Shown one piece after another: positions 1 to 8,462 of a stretch of 64,000 nt of DNA (positions are counted from its first letter, which is position 1; every line of letters begins with the position of its first letter). A program made the position numbers and the translations under genes. The notes under the pieces are model-generated. The model was given only the letters and a program-made list of their open reading frames with translations. It had not been told where the DNA came from and made no database searches. Source of the DNA: Rhodoferax sp. (lineage in GTDB: Bacteria; Pseudomonadota; Gammaproteobacteria; Burkholderiales; Burkholderiaceae_C); assembly GCA_029866205.1 (NCBI GenBank), contig JARWZT010000003.1, positions 62,001 through 126,000 on the forward strand, read 5' to 3'.

Positions 1-1
1 T

Positions 2-1063
2 GATATGGTGTTTCACCAGCCCTTCGAGAGCTTTGACGGCGTGCTCGCTTTTCTGCGTGCGGCGGTCAATGACCCTGACGTACTGGCGATCAAACAGACC
101 GTTTACCGCGCGGGCACCGACTCGGTCATGATGGACCTCTTGCGTGAGGCGGTACGCAGGGGCAAGGAAGTCACCGTGGTGGTGGAACTCAAGGCACGCT
201 TTGATGAGGAAGCCAATATCAACTGGGCCGAGATGTTGGAGTCAATTGGTGCCCAGGTGGTCTATGGGGTGGTTGGGCTCAAAACCCATGCCAAGATGCT
301 GTTGGTGACCCGGCGCGAGGGCCATGTGCTGCGGCGCTACGGTCACCTGTCCACCGGCAACTACAACGCCCGCACCGCGCGCCTGTACACCGACATCGCC
401 CACATCACGGCCGACTCGGCTATTACGCTGGACATGGAACATGTTTTTGTGCACTTGGCCAGTCAGAGCCGCTTGCCGCGCCTTAAAAAACTGTGGCTCG
501 CACCTTTTAATCTGCAAAAGAATTTGCTGCGAAAAATCAATGCCTTGGGCCAATCTGCCACCAAAGGCTTATCGGCACGCATCGTGCTGAAAATGAACTC
601 CCTCACCGATGTGGATTTGATTGAAGCCCTGCTCAAAGCCGGCCAGCAGGGCGTAGAAATTGACTTGCTGGTTCGGGGTGCCTGCATGCTGCCAGCGCAG
701 GTGCCAGGACTGAGCGAGAACATCCGGGTGCGCTCGGTGATTGGGCGCTTTTTGGAGCACTCACGGGTTTTCTATTTTCGTCAGGGGGCGGTGGAAGACC
801 TGTACTTGTCCAGCGCCGACTGGATGAACCGCAACATGGTGCGCCGCGTGGAAGTGGCCTGGCCGGTGACGAATCCGTCTCAGCGCCAGCGTTTGATCGA
901 CGAATGTCTGCTCGCCTATATGTACGACAGTGCAGACGCTTGGGACATGGGGTCCGATGGCAGTTACCGGGCCGTGCCCCACACGCAGACTCCGGGCCAC
1001 AGCGCGCAGGCCGCTCTGATGGCGCGCTACAGTGCCGAGAACCGATCCCATGTCAAAGGATAG
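2..1063 (+). CDS. ppk1: Polyphosphate kinase 1, C-terminal part (5' end outside window)
   Basis: PPK1 reversibly polymerises the gamma-phosphate of ATP into inorganic polyphosphate through a phosphohistidine intermediate. The reading frame is open from base 2 and enters at the conserved segment DMVFHQPFESFD, so the first Met (base 5) is internal and the N-terminal and head domains lie upstream of the window. Counting from that Met, the two catalytic-domain histidines are visible: KTHAKMLLV (His95) and RFLEHSRVF (His252). The HLSTGNYN motif lies between them. The gene ends 4 bases before sixA, so the two are probably co-transcribed. It sits in the same neighbourhood as ppx and the Pho system. 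Identification is secure; only the 5' end is missing. Confidence 0.96.
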   Translation, partial: DMVFHQPFESFDGVLAFLRAAVNDPDVLAIKQTVYRAGTDSVMMDLLREAVRRGKEVTVVVELKARFDEEANINWAEMLESIGAQVVYGVVGLKTHAKMLLVTRREGHVLRRYGHLSTGNYNARTARLYTDIAHITADSAITLDMEHVFVHLASQSRLPRLKKLWLAPFNLQKNLLRKINALGQSATKGLSARIVLKMNSLTDVDLIEALLKAGQQGVEIDLLVRGACMLPAQVPGLSENIRVRSVIGRFLEHSRVFYFRQGAVEDLYLSSADWMNRNMVRRVEVAWPVTNPSQRQRLIDECLLAYMYDSADAWDMGSDGSYRAVPHTQTPGHSAQAALMARYSAENRSHVKG

Positions 1064-1067
1064 AACC

Positions 1068-1529
1068 ATGGACCTGGTGCTGTGGCGCCATGCCGAAGCG
1101 ATTGACCTTGAGCTCGTCGGTGACGACATGCTGCGCACGCTCACTCCCCGAGGTGAAAAACAGGCGCAGCGCATGGGCGCCTGGTTGGATCGCCAATTGC
1201 CCGCCAGCACGAAGGTGCTGGCGAGTCCCGCTTTGCGGGCGGACCAGACGGCCAAGGCGCTGGACCGAAAGTACAAAACCCACGCCGGCTTGGCTCCCTT
1301 GGCCGGCGTCCAGGACCTGCTGGCGCTGGTGCACTGGCCTGACGCTCAAGGATGCATCGTGGTGGTTGGTCACCAGCCCACCTTGGGTCAGACGGTGTCG
1401 CGCCTGATGGGAATGGGAACTGCCGAATGCAGCATCAAAAAGGGGGGGCTTTGGTGGCTGCGCCTCAAAGAACGCGAAGCCGTCACGGAGGTCACGGTCG
1501 TCGCGGTGCTCTCGCCCGATCTGGTCTGA
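1068..1529 (+). CDS. sixA: SixA-type phosphohistidine phosphatase (histidine phosphatase superfamily)
   Basis: This 153-residue protein has the histidine-phosphatase signature. The N-terminal RHAEA supplies the nucleophile His8, SPALRADQTA lies near residues 53-62, and the second catalytic histidine is in VVVGHQPTLG (His102). SixA in E. coli dephosphorylates phosphohistidine on phosphotransfer proteins (ArcB; later work points to the nitrogen PTS). The ATG at 1068 was chosen because an AAAGGA Shine-Dalgarno lies 7 bases upstream; further upstream in-frame starts would overlap ppk1. It directly follows ppk1. A G7 run near 1446 encodes Lys-Gly-Gly and is not disrupted. The substrate in this organism is unknown. 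Confidence 0.85.
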   Translation: MDLVLWRHAEAIDLELVGDDMLRTLTPRGEKQAQRMGAWLDRQLPASTKVLASPALRADQTAKALDRKYKTHAGLAPLAGVQDLLALVHWPDAQGCIVVVGHQPTLGQTVSRLMGMGTAECSIKKGGLWWLRLKEREAVTEVTVVAVLSPDLV

Positions 1530-1548
1530 ATCGCAGCTCCCGGCGCTA

Positions 1549-2079
1549 TCAGGATTTGCTGGGGCGGCCGGTTTTCAGACTGGGTACGGCGGCAATGGCG
1601 GCCAGAAAAACGGCGTCGGGCAATGTGGCGAGGTGCTTCATGCCGGCACGAATCAGTTCGGTCTTTTTCACCGTGACCTTGAGTTGTGCGGCGCGCTGCT
1701 TCATCGCTTCCAGCACCATGTATTCCGCTTTGGGAATGGTGACGCTGTCGCGCACCATTTTTGGTTTCTTGTCTTTGGCAATCTTGCCAGCGGCTGATGC
1801 GGCCGTTGCCGCAGGTGCAGAAGCGGGCTCTGCAAGGGCGGCAGTGGTGGCCGGAGCTTGGGGTTTTGAGACCGTCTTTGCAGCTGCAGCGCGCGCAGGG
1901 GCTGCTTTTTTGGCCGCGGCGGGGCGCTTGGTTGCCGGCGTGCGCGCTGCGGTTGCTTTGGTGGCACTCACGCGTTTTTTCGCGGCTGGAGCCGGTGCTG
2001 CAGTTTTGGCGGGCACTGTCTTGGCGGTGGTTGCGGCTTGCGCAGAGGCGGGCGTGGAAGTGGGAGTGGTTTGGGGCAT
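1549..2079 (-). CDS. Histone-H1-like Lys/Ala/Pro-rich protein with conserved C-terminal segment
   Basis: The 176-residue product has two parts. Residues 1 to about 95 are a low-complexity basic region of repeated AAKK, PAAKKAAPA and TKRPAAAKK units, like histone H1 and the PAKKA tails of AlgP, HctB and PhaM. Residues 96-176 are a normal-looking domain starting KDKKPKMVRDSVTIPK and rich in charged amphipathic helix, perhaps a small DNA-binding or oligomerisation unit. It lies between ppk1-sixA and ppx. AlgP in Pseudomonas and PhaM in Cupriavidus link polyphosphate or PHB granules to the nucleoid, so a similar job is a reasonable guess, not shown. A 7-bp inverted repeat lies in its promoter region. 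Confidence 0.75.
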   Translation of the reverse strand: MPQTTPTSTPASAQAATTAKTVPAKTAAPAPAAKKRVSATKATAARTPATKRPAAAKKAAPARAAAAKTVSKPQAPATTAALAEPASAPAATAASAAGKIAKDKKPKMVRDSVTIPKAEYMVLEAMKQRAAQLKVTVKKTELIRAGMKHLATLPDAVFLAAIAAVPSLKTGRPSKS

Positions 2080-2109
2080 CTGGGATAGTCCTTTAAGTTT
2101 GTGAATGAC

Positions 2110-2140
2110 GAAAACGGTACATACAGTTTATATCGTTTTC
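2110..2140 (-). promoter_or_regulatory. Inverted repeat in promoter region of the H1-like gene
   Basis: Arms GAAAACG (2110-2116) and CGTTTTC (2134-2140) are separated by 17 bases. The AT-rich spacer contains, on the minus strand, the -10-like hexamer TATAAA. The site is 31 bases upstream of the minus-strand start at 2079. It could be an operator, perhaps autoregulatory, but no regulator is known. Bases 2141-2242 contain no other feature I can support. Confidence 0.35.
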
Positions 2141-2242
2141 TGAATTCAACCAACAAAAGCGGTCAAAAATCCGCAATCCCGCAGAGGGCTCCGCCAGCAA
2201 AGCCCGCGTGGGACTCGCTTGCTGCCCGATCGGCACAGACCC

Positions 2243-3745
2243 TTAAATTTCGATGAAGTCCATTGGCCACGGTGTTTTTTGCCAGGCAATGGATTCTTCG
2301 CGCAGCAGGTGGGCGGACTGTGGAAACTCTTGCGCCCAGCGCGCAGCACAAGTCAGCTGTAGCTTGCCGCCCGGCAAGGATGCCAAGGTGATTCCAGACA
2401 AATCCGGGTCGCGCCGTGCATGGCACAAGATCACTGCCAGCCGAAGTGCCAGCAGTTGCGCACGCAGTTCATCGTTGGCCAGCTCGGCTTCAAGCTTGCG
2501 CAATTTGCCGCGGTGCCCGAGCACCAACAGGCTAAGGCGGTGCAGTTCGGGCAGCGAAAAGCCCATGGCATCGGCATTGTCAAGAATGTAGGCGCCGTGC
2601 TTGTGGTAATCGCTATGGGAAATATGGCTGCCAATTTCATGCAATTCGGCCGCCCATTTGATTTTGCGCAGGCTGCGTCCGGATTCAATCTCTGGCAGGG
2701 TCGACGGCGCGCTGGGCAGTTGCGCAAACAGGGCACTGGCGACCTGACCCACCCGCTGACCATGCACACGATCTACGCCAAATTTGCTTGCCAGGCGCAG
2801 GACCGTTTTAAGTCTCAAATCGCTGGTGGAGCCGGTGGTTCCCCGCAGATCACACAACAGACCATGGCGTAAACCACCGTCGGTGGTTTTGAGTGTTTCG
2901 ATTCCCAACAGGCTGAAAAGCGCCCGTGTGATGCTCAAGCCGCCGCCGATCACCGCTTTGCGGTCTTCCCGCATGCCGGGCAGCTTGACGCGATCGGCGC
3001 TTTGCGCGACGACCAGTTTTTCCAGCAGCCAGTCGAGGCCTTCTTGGGTGATCACCCCCGGCGGCCAACCCGCCCCAGCCAAAACGTCGCTGATGGCCCC
3101 CACCGTACCCGCCGATCCATAGGCGACATCCCAATGGCTGGGTGGGTAAGCGTCAAGCGCTTCGTCAAGGACTGCTTTGGCGGCAATTTCTGCGATCTCG
3201 AAGGCCCGGCGGCTGAACTGCCCTTCCGCAAAATAGCGGGTCGACCAGGCAATGCTGCCCACCCGAAAGGACTCCATGACCCGGGGCCTGAAATCCTGGC
3301 CCAATATGAGTTCGGTGGAACGCCCACCAATATCGATCACCAGGCGGCGCTCTTCCGAAGGTGCCAGCGTATGCGCCACGCCCTGATAAATCAGACGCGC
3401 CTCTTCACGCCCGGAGATCACGTCAATAGGAAAACCCAGGACCGCATTGGCCCGCTCCAAAAAAACATCCCGGTTGCGCGCTTCGCGCAGCGTCTGCGTG
3501 GCTACTGCCCGTACTTGCGCGGGAGCAAACCCGGACAGCCGCTCGCCAAAACGGGCCAGACAGTCCCACCCGGCTTGCATGGCGGCCGCCGTCAGATTGC
3601 GGTCGGCGTCGAGCCCGGCGCCTTGGCGGACGGTCTCTTTGATGTATTCGGTGCGCTGAAATTCTCCGTGGTCCAGCATGCCGATTTCAAGGCGAAAGCT
3701 GTTGGATCCAAGGTCAATGGCGGCAAGGCGGTTTTCAGATGTCAT
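2243..3745 (-). CDS. ppx: Exopolyphosphatase (Ppx/GppA family)
   Basis: Ppx hydrolyses terminal phosphate from long-chain polyphosphate, opposing Ppk. The 500-residue product carries the sugar-kinase/HSP70-fold phosphate motifs AAIDLGSNSFRLEI at residues 8-21 and VIDIGGRSTELILG near residue 140. A C-terminal HD-like helical domain includes HEIGSHISHSDYHKHGAYIL. The ATG at 3745 was chosen because it places the first phosphate motif at the usual position; a longer frame to 3829 adds 28 residues unlike the family. GppA (guanosine pentaphosphatase) is the main alternative, but the neighbouring ppk1 favours Ppx. It is transcribed towards ppk1. Confidence 0.93.
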   Translation of the reverse strand: MTSENRLAAIDLGSNSFRLEIGMLDHGEFQRTEYIKETVRQGAGLDADRNLTAAAMQAGWDCLARFGERLSGFAPAQVRAVATQTLREARNRDVFLERANAVLGFPIDVISGREEARLIYQGVAHTLAPSEERRLVIDIGGRSTELILGQDFRPRVMESFRVGSIAWSTRYFAEGQFSRRAFEIAEIAAKAVLDEALDAYPPSHWDVAYGSAGTVGAISDVLAGAGWPPGVITQEGLDWLLEKLVVAQSADRVKLPGMREDRKAVIGGGLSITRALFSLLGIETLKTTDGGLRHGLLCDLRGTTGSTSDLRLKTVLRLASKFGVDRVHGQRVGQVASALFAQLPSAPSTLPEIESGRSLRKIKWAAELHEIGSHISHSDYHKHGAYILDNADAMGFSLPELHRLSLLVLGHRGKLRKLEAELANDELRAQLLALRLAVILCHARRDPDLSGITLASLPGGKLQLTCAARWAQEFPQSAHLLREESIAWQKTPWPMDFIEI

Positions 3746-3828
3746 TCGGGGGAAACGGTTTATATAATTTTCGGCGCGAAGGATAGCACTAAGCCAGCGT
3801 GAATCGGTCCGCAGGCGGCCGCACAACA

Positions 3829-3856
3829 AAAAGCCCAGCGGTCGCTGGGCTTTTCC
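3829..3856 (-). terminator. Rho-independent terminator of the FAS1 gene
   Basis: AAGCCCAGC (3831-3839) pairs with GCTGGGCTT (3844-3852) around a 4-base loop. On the minus strand the hairpin is followed by TTTTTGTTG. This matches termination of the fasciclin-domain gene that ends at 3923. It also separates that gene from ppx. Confidence 0.85.
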
Positions 3857-3922
3857 CGTAGCGGTTGTCGCGGGCTCAGTCGAAGCGCCTCAACTGCCGC
3901 CGAAAAGAGGGAGCGCCAGAGT

Positions 3923-4426
3923 TTATTTCTTGGCGGGCATCATCACCGCGTCAACGATGTGAACGACGCCGTTGGTCGCCAAAACGTCTGCTTGAACGAC
4001 AGCCGCGTTTTCAACGGTCACGAAATCTCCGGCTTTCGAAAGCGCCAAGGGATCGCCGTTAATCGCTTTGACTGTGCTGTTTTTCACGTCTTTCGCCAAG
4101 GTCATGCCGGGTACGACGTGAAAGCGCAGCAGGTCCTTGAGTTTTGCGGGGTTTTTGGACAAGTCTTCCAGGGTGGCAGGCTTCACGGCCTTAAAGGCTT
4201 CATTGCTGGGCGCGAACACGGTGAAGGGTCCGGCCGACTGCAAATCAGCGGTCAGCCCTGCCGTGGTGATCAGCCCATTGAGGGTGCTCAGGGACGGTGT
4301 ATTTGCAATGGTGTCCGCTACGTTCAAGGGTTTTTGGGGCGCAGCGCAGGCCGAAATCAGGAGGGTCAGCGTCGCGCACAGGGCAGCGCGGCGCACGAGG
4401 TCAAAGCGTTTGGAAGTCAACATCAT
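3923..4426 (-). CDS. Fasciclin (FAS1) domain lipoprotein
   Basis: The 167-residue product has a basic N-terminus, a hydrophobic stretch and a lipobox ending ISAC (lipidated Cys27), followed by one FAS1 domain. FAS1 landmarks visible are SLSTLNGLITTAGL, GPFTVFAPSNEAF, LLRFHVVPG and a final VVHIVDAVMMP. FAS1 domains act in adhesion and envelope interactions; the exact role here is unknown. The start at 4426 (or the adjacent ATG at 4423) has GGAGA upstream on the minus strand. The gene is divergent from pstS and has its own Pho-box-like site about 42 bases upstream, which suggests induction on phosphate starvation. Confidence 0.88.
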   Translation of the reverse strand: MMLTSKRFDLVRRAALCATLTLLISACAAPQKPLNVADTIANTPSLSTLNGLITTAGLTADLQSAGPFTVFAPSNEAFKAVKPATLEDLSKNPAKLKDLLRFHVVPGMTLAKDVKNSTVKAINGDPLALSKAGDFVTVENAAVVQADVLATNGVVHIVDAVMMPAKK

Positions 4427-4466
4427 CAAAGTCTCCGGTGAAAAAAACAGACGATAAGTCCATAAA

Positions 4467-4485
4467 ATGACAGAAATATGACAAT
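4467..4485 (-). promoter_or_regulatory. Putative Pho box facing the FAS1 gene
   Basis: On the minus strand the site reads TTGTCATATTTCTGTCAT, two TGTCA half-sites 11 bases apart, very close to the enterobacterial Pho-box consensus CTGTCATAWAWCTGTCA. It ends about 41 bases from the FAS1 start, the right distance for PhoB to replace a -35 element. PhoB binding is inferred; phoB itself lies in this window at 9161. Confidence 0.65.
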
Positions 4486-4544
4486 TTGGTTTGGGCTGTT
4501 GTTTGCAGAACGCCACTTCGAGGGTTTTCTCGAAATCGCCAAGG

Positions 4545-4563
4545 CAGTCACATTTTTGTCATA
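4545..4563 (+). promoter_or_regulatory. Putative Pho box of the pst operon
   Basis: CAGTCACATTTTTGTCATA has half-sites GTCA at 4547 and 4558, 11 bases apart as in Pho boxes. A -10-like TACATT follows at 4573. It lies 51 bases upstream of the pstS start at 4614, consistent with PhoB-activated transcription of pstSCAB-phoU-phoBR. Confidence 0.65.
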
Positions 4564-4613
4564 AATTGTTCTTACATTGCATGGGTAACTCCAACCCACA
4601 TCAAAGGTTCCTT

Positions 4614-5654
4614 ATGAAATTTGCAGTCCATTACCCCTTCATGGTGGTGTCAGTCGCCACCGTTTTGTCCTTTGGTGCGGCGCAGGCGCAAGAAATTACC
4701 GGTGCTGGTGCCAGTTTTCCGGCCCCCATCTATGCCAAGTGGGCTGCGGATTACAACAAGGCGACGGGCGTGAAGGTGAATTACCAGTCCATCGGTTCGG
4801 GCGGTGGCATCAAACAAATTGACTCCAAAACGGTAGATTTTGGCGCGTCTGACATGCCTCAAACGGACGACGTTCTGAAGTCCAAAGGCCAAGTCCAGTT
4901 TCCGGCGGTGATCGGTGGAACCGTGCCGGTCATCAACGTCAAAGGGATTGCGCCCGGACAAATGAAGCTGGACGGCCAGACCCTGGGCGATATTTTTCTG
5001 GGCAAGATCACCCGCTGGAACGACCCCGCTTTGAAGGCCCTCAATCCTGGCTTGGCGCTGCCTGACGCGGCGATTGCACCGGTTCGCCGTGCGGACGGAT
5101 CTGGAACCACCTTCAACTTCACCAATTACCTCAGCCGCGTGCATCCCGAGTGGAAATCCAAAGTGGGCGAGGGCACCGCAGTGAATTGGCCTGTGGGCGC
5201 GGGTGGCAAAGGCAACGAGGGTGTCTCCGCTTTCGTCAACCGCCTGCCGAATTCCATTGGCTATGTTGAGTACTCGTACGTCAAGCAAAACAAGATGACC
5301 TACACCTTGCTGAAAAACCGGGACGGCATGTACGTGGCCCCGGATGATGATGCGTTCAAGGCTGCTGCCGCTGGTGCCGATTGGAACAAGTCCTTCTACC
5401 AGTTGATCACAGACCAGCCTGGCAAAAATACCTGGCCCATCTCTACTGCGACCTTCATCCTGATGCACGCCAAGCAGGACAAGCCGGCGAACGCCACCGA
5501 GGTGTTGAAGTTTTTCAACTGGGCGTTTGCCAATGGCGGCAAAGCGGCTTCTGAACTGGATTACGTGCCCATGCCCTCCGACGTGGTTGCCACGATTCAA
5601 AAGTCTTGGGGTGAAATCAAGGACCCAGCGGGTAAAGCGGTTTCCTTCAAGTAA
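4614..5654 (+). CDS. pstS: Periplasmic phosphate-binding protein PstS
   Basis: PstS captures periplasmic phosphate for the PstCAB importer. The 346-residue precursor has a Sec signal peptide with cleavage after AQA (about residue 25), leaving mature EITGAGASFPAPIYAKW. Phosphate-contacting segments are visible: GAGASFP, SIGSGGGIKQI, DFGASDMP and RRADGSGTTFNF. The ATG at 4614 was chosen because it gives a normal signal peptide; the upstream in-frame extension has no membrane-targeting character. It is first in the run pstS-pstC-pstA-pstB-phoU-phoB-phoR and lies behind a Pho-box-like site. Confidence 0.97.
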   Translation: MKFAVHYPFMVVSVATVLSFGAAQAQEITGAGASFPAPIYAKWAADYNKATGVKVNYQSIGSGGGIKQIDSKTVDFGASDMPQTDDVLKSKGQVQFPAVIGGTVPVINVKGIAPGQMKLDGQTLGDIFLGKITRWNDPALKALNPGLALPDAAIAPVRRADGSGTTFNFTNYLSRVHPEWKSKVGEGTAVNWPVGAGGKGNEGVSAFVNRLPNSIGYVEYSYVKQNKMTYTLLKNRDGMYVAPDDDAFKAAAAGADWNKSFYQLITDQPGKNTWPISTATFILMHAKQDKPANATEVLKFFNWAFANGGKAASELDYVPMPSDVVATIQKSWGEIKDPAGKAVSFK

Positions 5655-5733
5655 CAGTCCCTTTGTTGCGGCACCCGGCCATCCGCATGCGGCGTGATGG
5701 CCCGGGCGTTGCGCAAGCAACCACGAACCTTCC

Positions 5734-6699
5734 ATGACTACAGCGCTTCCCATCAAACGCGCCCGCAGCGGGCCTTTGGTAGACCAGATTTTCGGTTGGG
5801 CTGCCAAAAGCTGTGCGCTTTTGACGCTCGGTTTGTTGATCGCCATCCTCACTTCGCTCACCATCAGTGCGTGGCCTGCGATTGAAAAGTATGGATTTGG
5901 GTTCCTGACGAGCACCGTCTGGGATCCAGTCCAAGAAGAGTTCGGCGGCTTTGTCATGATCTACGGCACGCTGGCCACGTCGTTGATCGCCTTGGTGATC
6001 GCTGTTCCGGTGAGCTTTGGCATCGCTTTGTTTTTGACGGAACTGTCTCCCGCTTGGCTCAAACGGCCACTGGGGACGGCCATTGAACTTCTGGCAGCGG
6101 TGCCCTCCATTGTTTACGGTATGTGGGGCTTGCTGGTCTTTGGTCCGGTGCTGGCCGAGTACGTGCAGACCCCCTTGCAAACTGCCTTTGCTGGCGTGCC
6201 TTATCTGGGTGCGCTGGTGTCGGGTCCACCGGTAGGCATTGGTCTTTTGTCGGCGGGCATCATTCTGGCCATCATGATCATTCCGTTCATTGCTGCGGTG
6301 ATGCGCGACGTGTTTGAAGTGACACCTCCCTTGCTCAAGGAATCGGCCTACGGTCTTGGAGCCACAACGTGGGAAGTGGTGTCCAAAGTGGTGTTGCCGT
6401 ACACCAAAACCGGAGTCATCGGCGGCATCATGCTCGGTTTGGGACGTGCGATTGGTGAGACCATGGCCGTGACCTTTGTGATTGGCAACTTCAACCAACT
6501 CGACTCCCTGAGCTTGTTCCAGGCAGCGAATAGCATTACCTCGGCCCTGGCCAACGAATTCGCTGAGGCCGGCGAAGGCCTGCACCAGGCCGCGCTGATG
6601 TACCTTGGGCTTGTTTTGTTCTTTATTACGTTTGTCATCCTGACGCTGTCCAAACTTCTGCTGTCCCAGTTGCGCAAGGCCGAAGGAGCAAAAACATGA
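5734..6699 (+). CDS. pstC: Phosphate ABC transporter permease PstC
   Basis: This is one of the two membrane permease subunits of the high-affinity phosphate importer. The 321-residue protein has about six hydrophobic segments. The first is at residues 25-50, and the last precedes the C-terminal [12 protein letters not shown]. The binding-protein-dependent transport EAA-like loop is [43 protein letters not shown]. Its stop overlaps the pstA start by 4 bases (ATGA), which points to translational coupling. Length and position are typical for PstC. Confidence 0.96.
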   Translation: MTTALPIKRARSGPLVDQIFGWAAKSCALLTLGLLIAILTSLTISAWPAIEKYGFGFLTSTVWDPVQEEFGGFVMIYGTLATSLIALVIAVPVSFGIALFLTELSPAWLKRPLGTAIELLAAVPSIVYGMWGLLVFGPVLAEYVQTPLQTAFAGVPYLGALVSGPPVGIGLLSAGIILAIMIIPFIAAVMRDVFEVTPPLLKESAYGLGATTWEVVSKVVLPYTKTGVIGGIMLGLGRAIGETMAVTFVIGNFNQLDSLSLFQAANSITSALANEFAEAGEGLHQAALMYLGLVLFFITFVILTLSKLLLSQLRKAEGAKT

Positions 6700-7559
6700 T
6701 GTCTTCTTCTCAGCAGCAAGCGCGCGCAGCCAAATTCGCAGCGCGCGATCGGGTCAACAAGCTGGCGACTGTTTTGGCGCTTGCCGCGATGGCCTTTGGT
6801 TTGTTTTGGCTTTTCTGGATCTTGATTGAAACGGTGCGCCTGGGTGTTGGCGGCTTGAGCTTTGCCACACTCACGCAAATGACGCCCCCACCCAACGAGG
6901 AGGGCGGCCTTGCCAATGCCATTTATGGCTCGCTGCTGATGGTCGGTTTGGCCACGCTGGTCGGAACGCCAGTGGGTGTGATGGCCGGCATTTACCTGGC
7001 TGAATTTGACAAGAGCGGTTGGCTTGCCAATGTCACACGCTTTGTGAACGACATTTTGTTGTCGGCCCCTTCCATCGTGATCGGCCTGTTTGTGTATGCG
7101 ATTGCCGTCAATCCTTTCAAGACATTTTCTGCGGCGGCGGGCGTGTTGGCCTTGGCACTGATTGTGATTCCAGTGGTGATCCGCACCACCGAGAACATGC
7201 TGCAGTTGGTACCGGCCGGTCTGCGCGAAGCGGCCTATGCCTTGGGTGCGCCCAAGTGGAAAGTGATCATCAGCATCACCCTCAAAGCGGCACGTGCCGG
7301 TGTGATTACCGGAGTGTTGTTGGCAGTGGCCCGGATTGCGGGTGAGACCGCGCCCCTGCTGTTCACCGCACTGAGCAACCAATTCTGGACGTCTAGCTTG
7401 GGTCAGCCCATGGCCAGCTTGCCGGTGACGATCTTCAAGTTTGCGATGAGTCCCTACGAAAACTGGCAAAAACTGGCCTGGGCTGGTGTTTTCCTGATCA
7501 CGTTGGCGGTACTTACGCTCAACATTGCGGCGCGCCTGCTGACCCGCAGCAAGAGCTAA
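6696..7559 (+). CDS. pstA: Phosphate ABC transporter permease PstA
   Basis: This is the second permease subunit, 287 residues, with about six membrane segments. Its EAA-like loop is [20 protein letters not shown], followed by [17 protein letters not shown], typical of PstA. The start at 6696 has GGAG 8-12 bases upstream and overlaps the pstC stop. A second ATG at 6699 is equally placed, so the true N-terminus may be one residue shorter. It pairs with PstC in the membrane and is energised by PstB. Confidence 0.96.
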   Translation: MMSSSQQQARAAKFAARDRVNKLATVLALAAMAFGLFWLFWILIETVRLGVGGLSFATLTQMTPPPNEEGGLANAIYGSLLMVGLATLVGTPVGVMAGIYLAEFDKSGWLANVTRFVNDILLSAPSIVIGLFVYAIAVNPFKTFSAAAGVLALALIVIPVVIRTTENMLQLVPAGLREAAYALGAPKWKVIISITLKAARAGVITGVLLAVARIAGETAPLLFTALSNQFWTSSLGQPMASLPVTIFKFAMSPYENWQKLAWAGVFLITLAVLTLNIAARLLTRSKS

Positions 7560-7602
7560 AGCCTGATCGCCTGTCTCCCTCCATCCAAGACAAAGAATCC
7601 CC

Positions 7603-8382
7603 ATGTTAAAAACCGATACCGGTCCTGTGACCACCAAGCTCGCCGTTAAAGACCTGAATTTTTACTACGGTAAATTTCATGCCCTCAAGGGCATCAACAT
7701 GAATATTCCCGCGGGCAAGGTGACCGCTTTCATTGGTCCTTCGGGCTGCGGAAAGTCGACACTATTGCGCGTTTTTAACCGGATGTTCGAGCTCTATCCA
7801 GAGCAGCGAGCCGAGGGCCAGATCTTGTTGGACGGCGAGAATTTGCTCACCAGTAAAGAGGATGTGGCTTTGCTGCGTGCCAAAGTCGGCATGGTGTTTC
7901 AAAAGCCAACGCCGTTTCCCATGTCGATTTACGACAACATTGCCTTTGGTGTTAAGTTGTTCGAAAACCTGAGCGCCTCCGATATGGAGGAGCGCGTGGA
8001 ATGGGCATTGCGCAAATCCGCGTTGTGGGGCGAGGTGAAAGACAAGCTCAACCAAAACGGTTCCAGCCTGTCTGGCGGTCAACAGCAGCGCCTGTGCATT
8101 GCACGTGGCATCGCGATCAAACCCGAAGTGCTTTTGCTTGATGAGCCTTGCTCCGCGCTGGATCCGATTTCAACGGCCAAGGTCGAAGAGCTGATCGTCG
8201 AACTCAAAAACGACTATACCGTCGTCATCGTGACTCACAACATGCAGCAAGCAGCCCGTTGCAGCGACTACACCGCGTACATGTACCTGGGTGACCTAAT
8301 TGAATTTGGCGCCACCGAGCAAATGTTTTTCAAGCCCACACGCAAAGAAACAGAAGACTACATCACAGGCCGGTTTGGTTGA
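7603..8382 (+). CDS. pstB: Phosphate ABC transporter ATP-binding protein PstB
   Basis: This 259-residue ATPase powers phosphate import. Walker A is GPSGCGKST (residues 45-53), the Q-loop region reads [18 protein letters not shown], the ABC signature is LSGGQQQR, and Walker B is [12 protein letters not shown]. The PFPMSIYDN segment is characteristic of PstB among ABC ATPases. It follows pstA by 43 bases. With PstSCA and PhoU it also forms the phosphate-sensing complex that holds PhoR inactive when phosphate is plentiful. Confidence 0.97.
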   Translation: MLKTDTGPVTTKLAVKDLNFYYGKFHALKGINMNIPAGKVTAFIGPSGCGKSTLLRVFNRMFELYPEQRAEGQILLDGENLLTSKEDVALLRAKVGMVFQKPTPFPMSIYDNIAFGVKLFENLSASDMEERVEWALRKSALWGEVKDKLNQNGSSLSGGQQQRLCIARGIAIKPEVLLLDEPCSALDPISTAKVEELIVELKNDYTVVIVTHNMQQAARCSDYTAYMYLGDLIEFGATEQMFFKPTRKETEDYITGRFG

Positions 8383-8462
8383 ACGATGTTTAATGCCCGC
8401 TAGAGCTCAGTTTTTCATCGTATTTCACCGGTCCGTTGTTCCGAAATCTTCAGGAGTTTGCC

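Noticed and set aside
1435-1450. A5G7 homopolymer in sixA as a phase-variation switch
   Set aside because: The frame is intact, the run is short, and nothing suggests a surface-variable product. It may only matter as a sequencing-error hotspot.
1352-2104. Plus-strand open frame of 250 codons over sixA and the H1-like gene
   Set aside because: Out of frame with sixA and antisense to the H1-like gene; its Ala-rich translation mirrors that gene's repeats.
4650-5957. Minus-strand open frame of 435 codons opposite pstS
   Set aside because: Antisense to pstS and the start of pstC; no domain or start signal.
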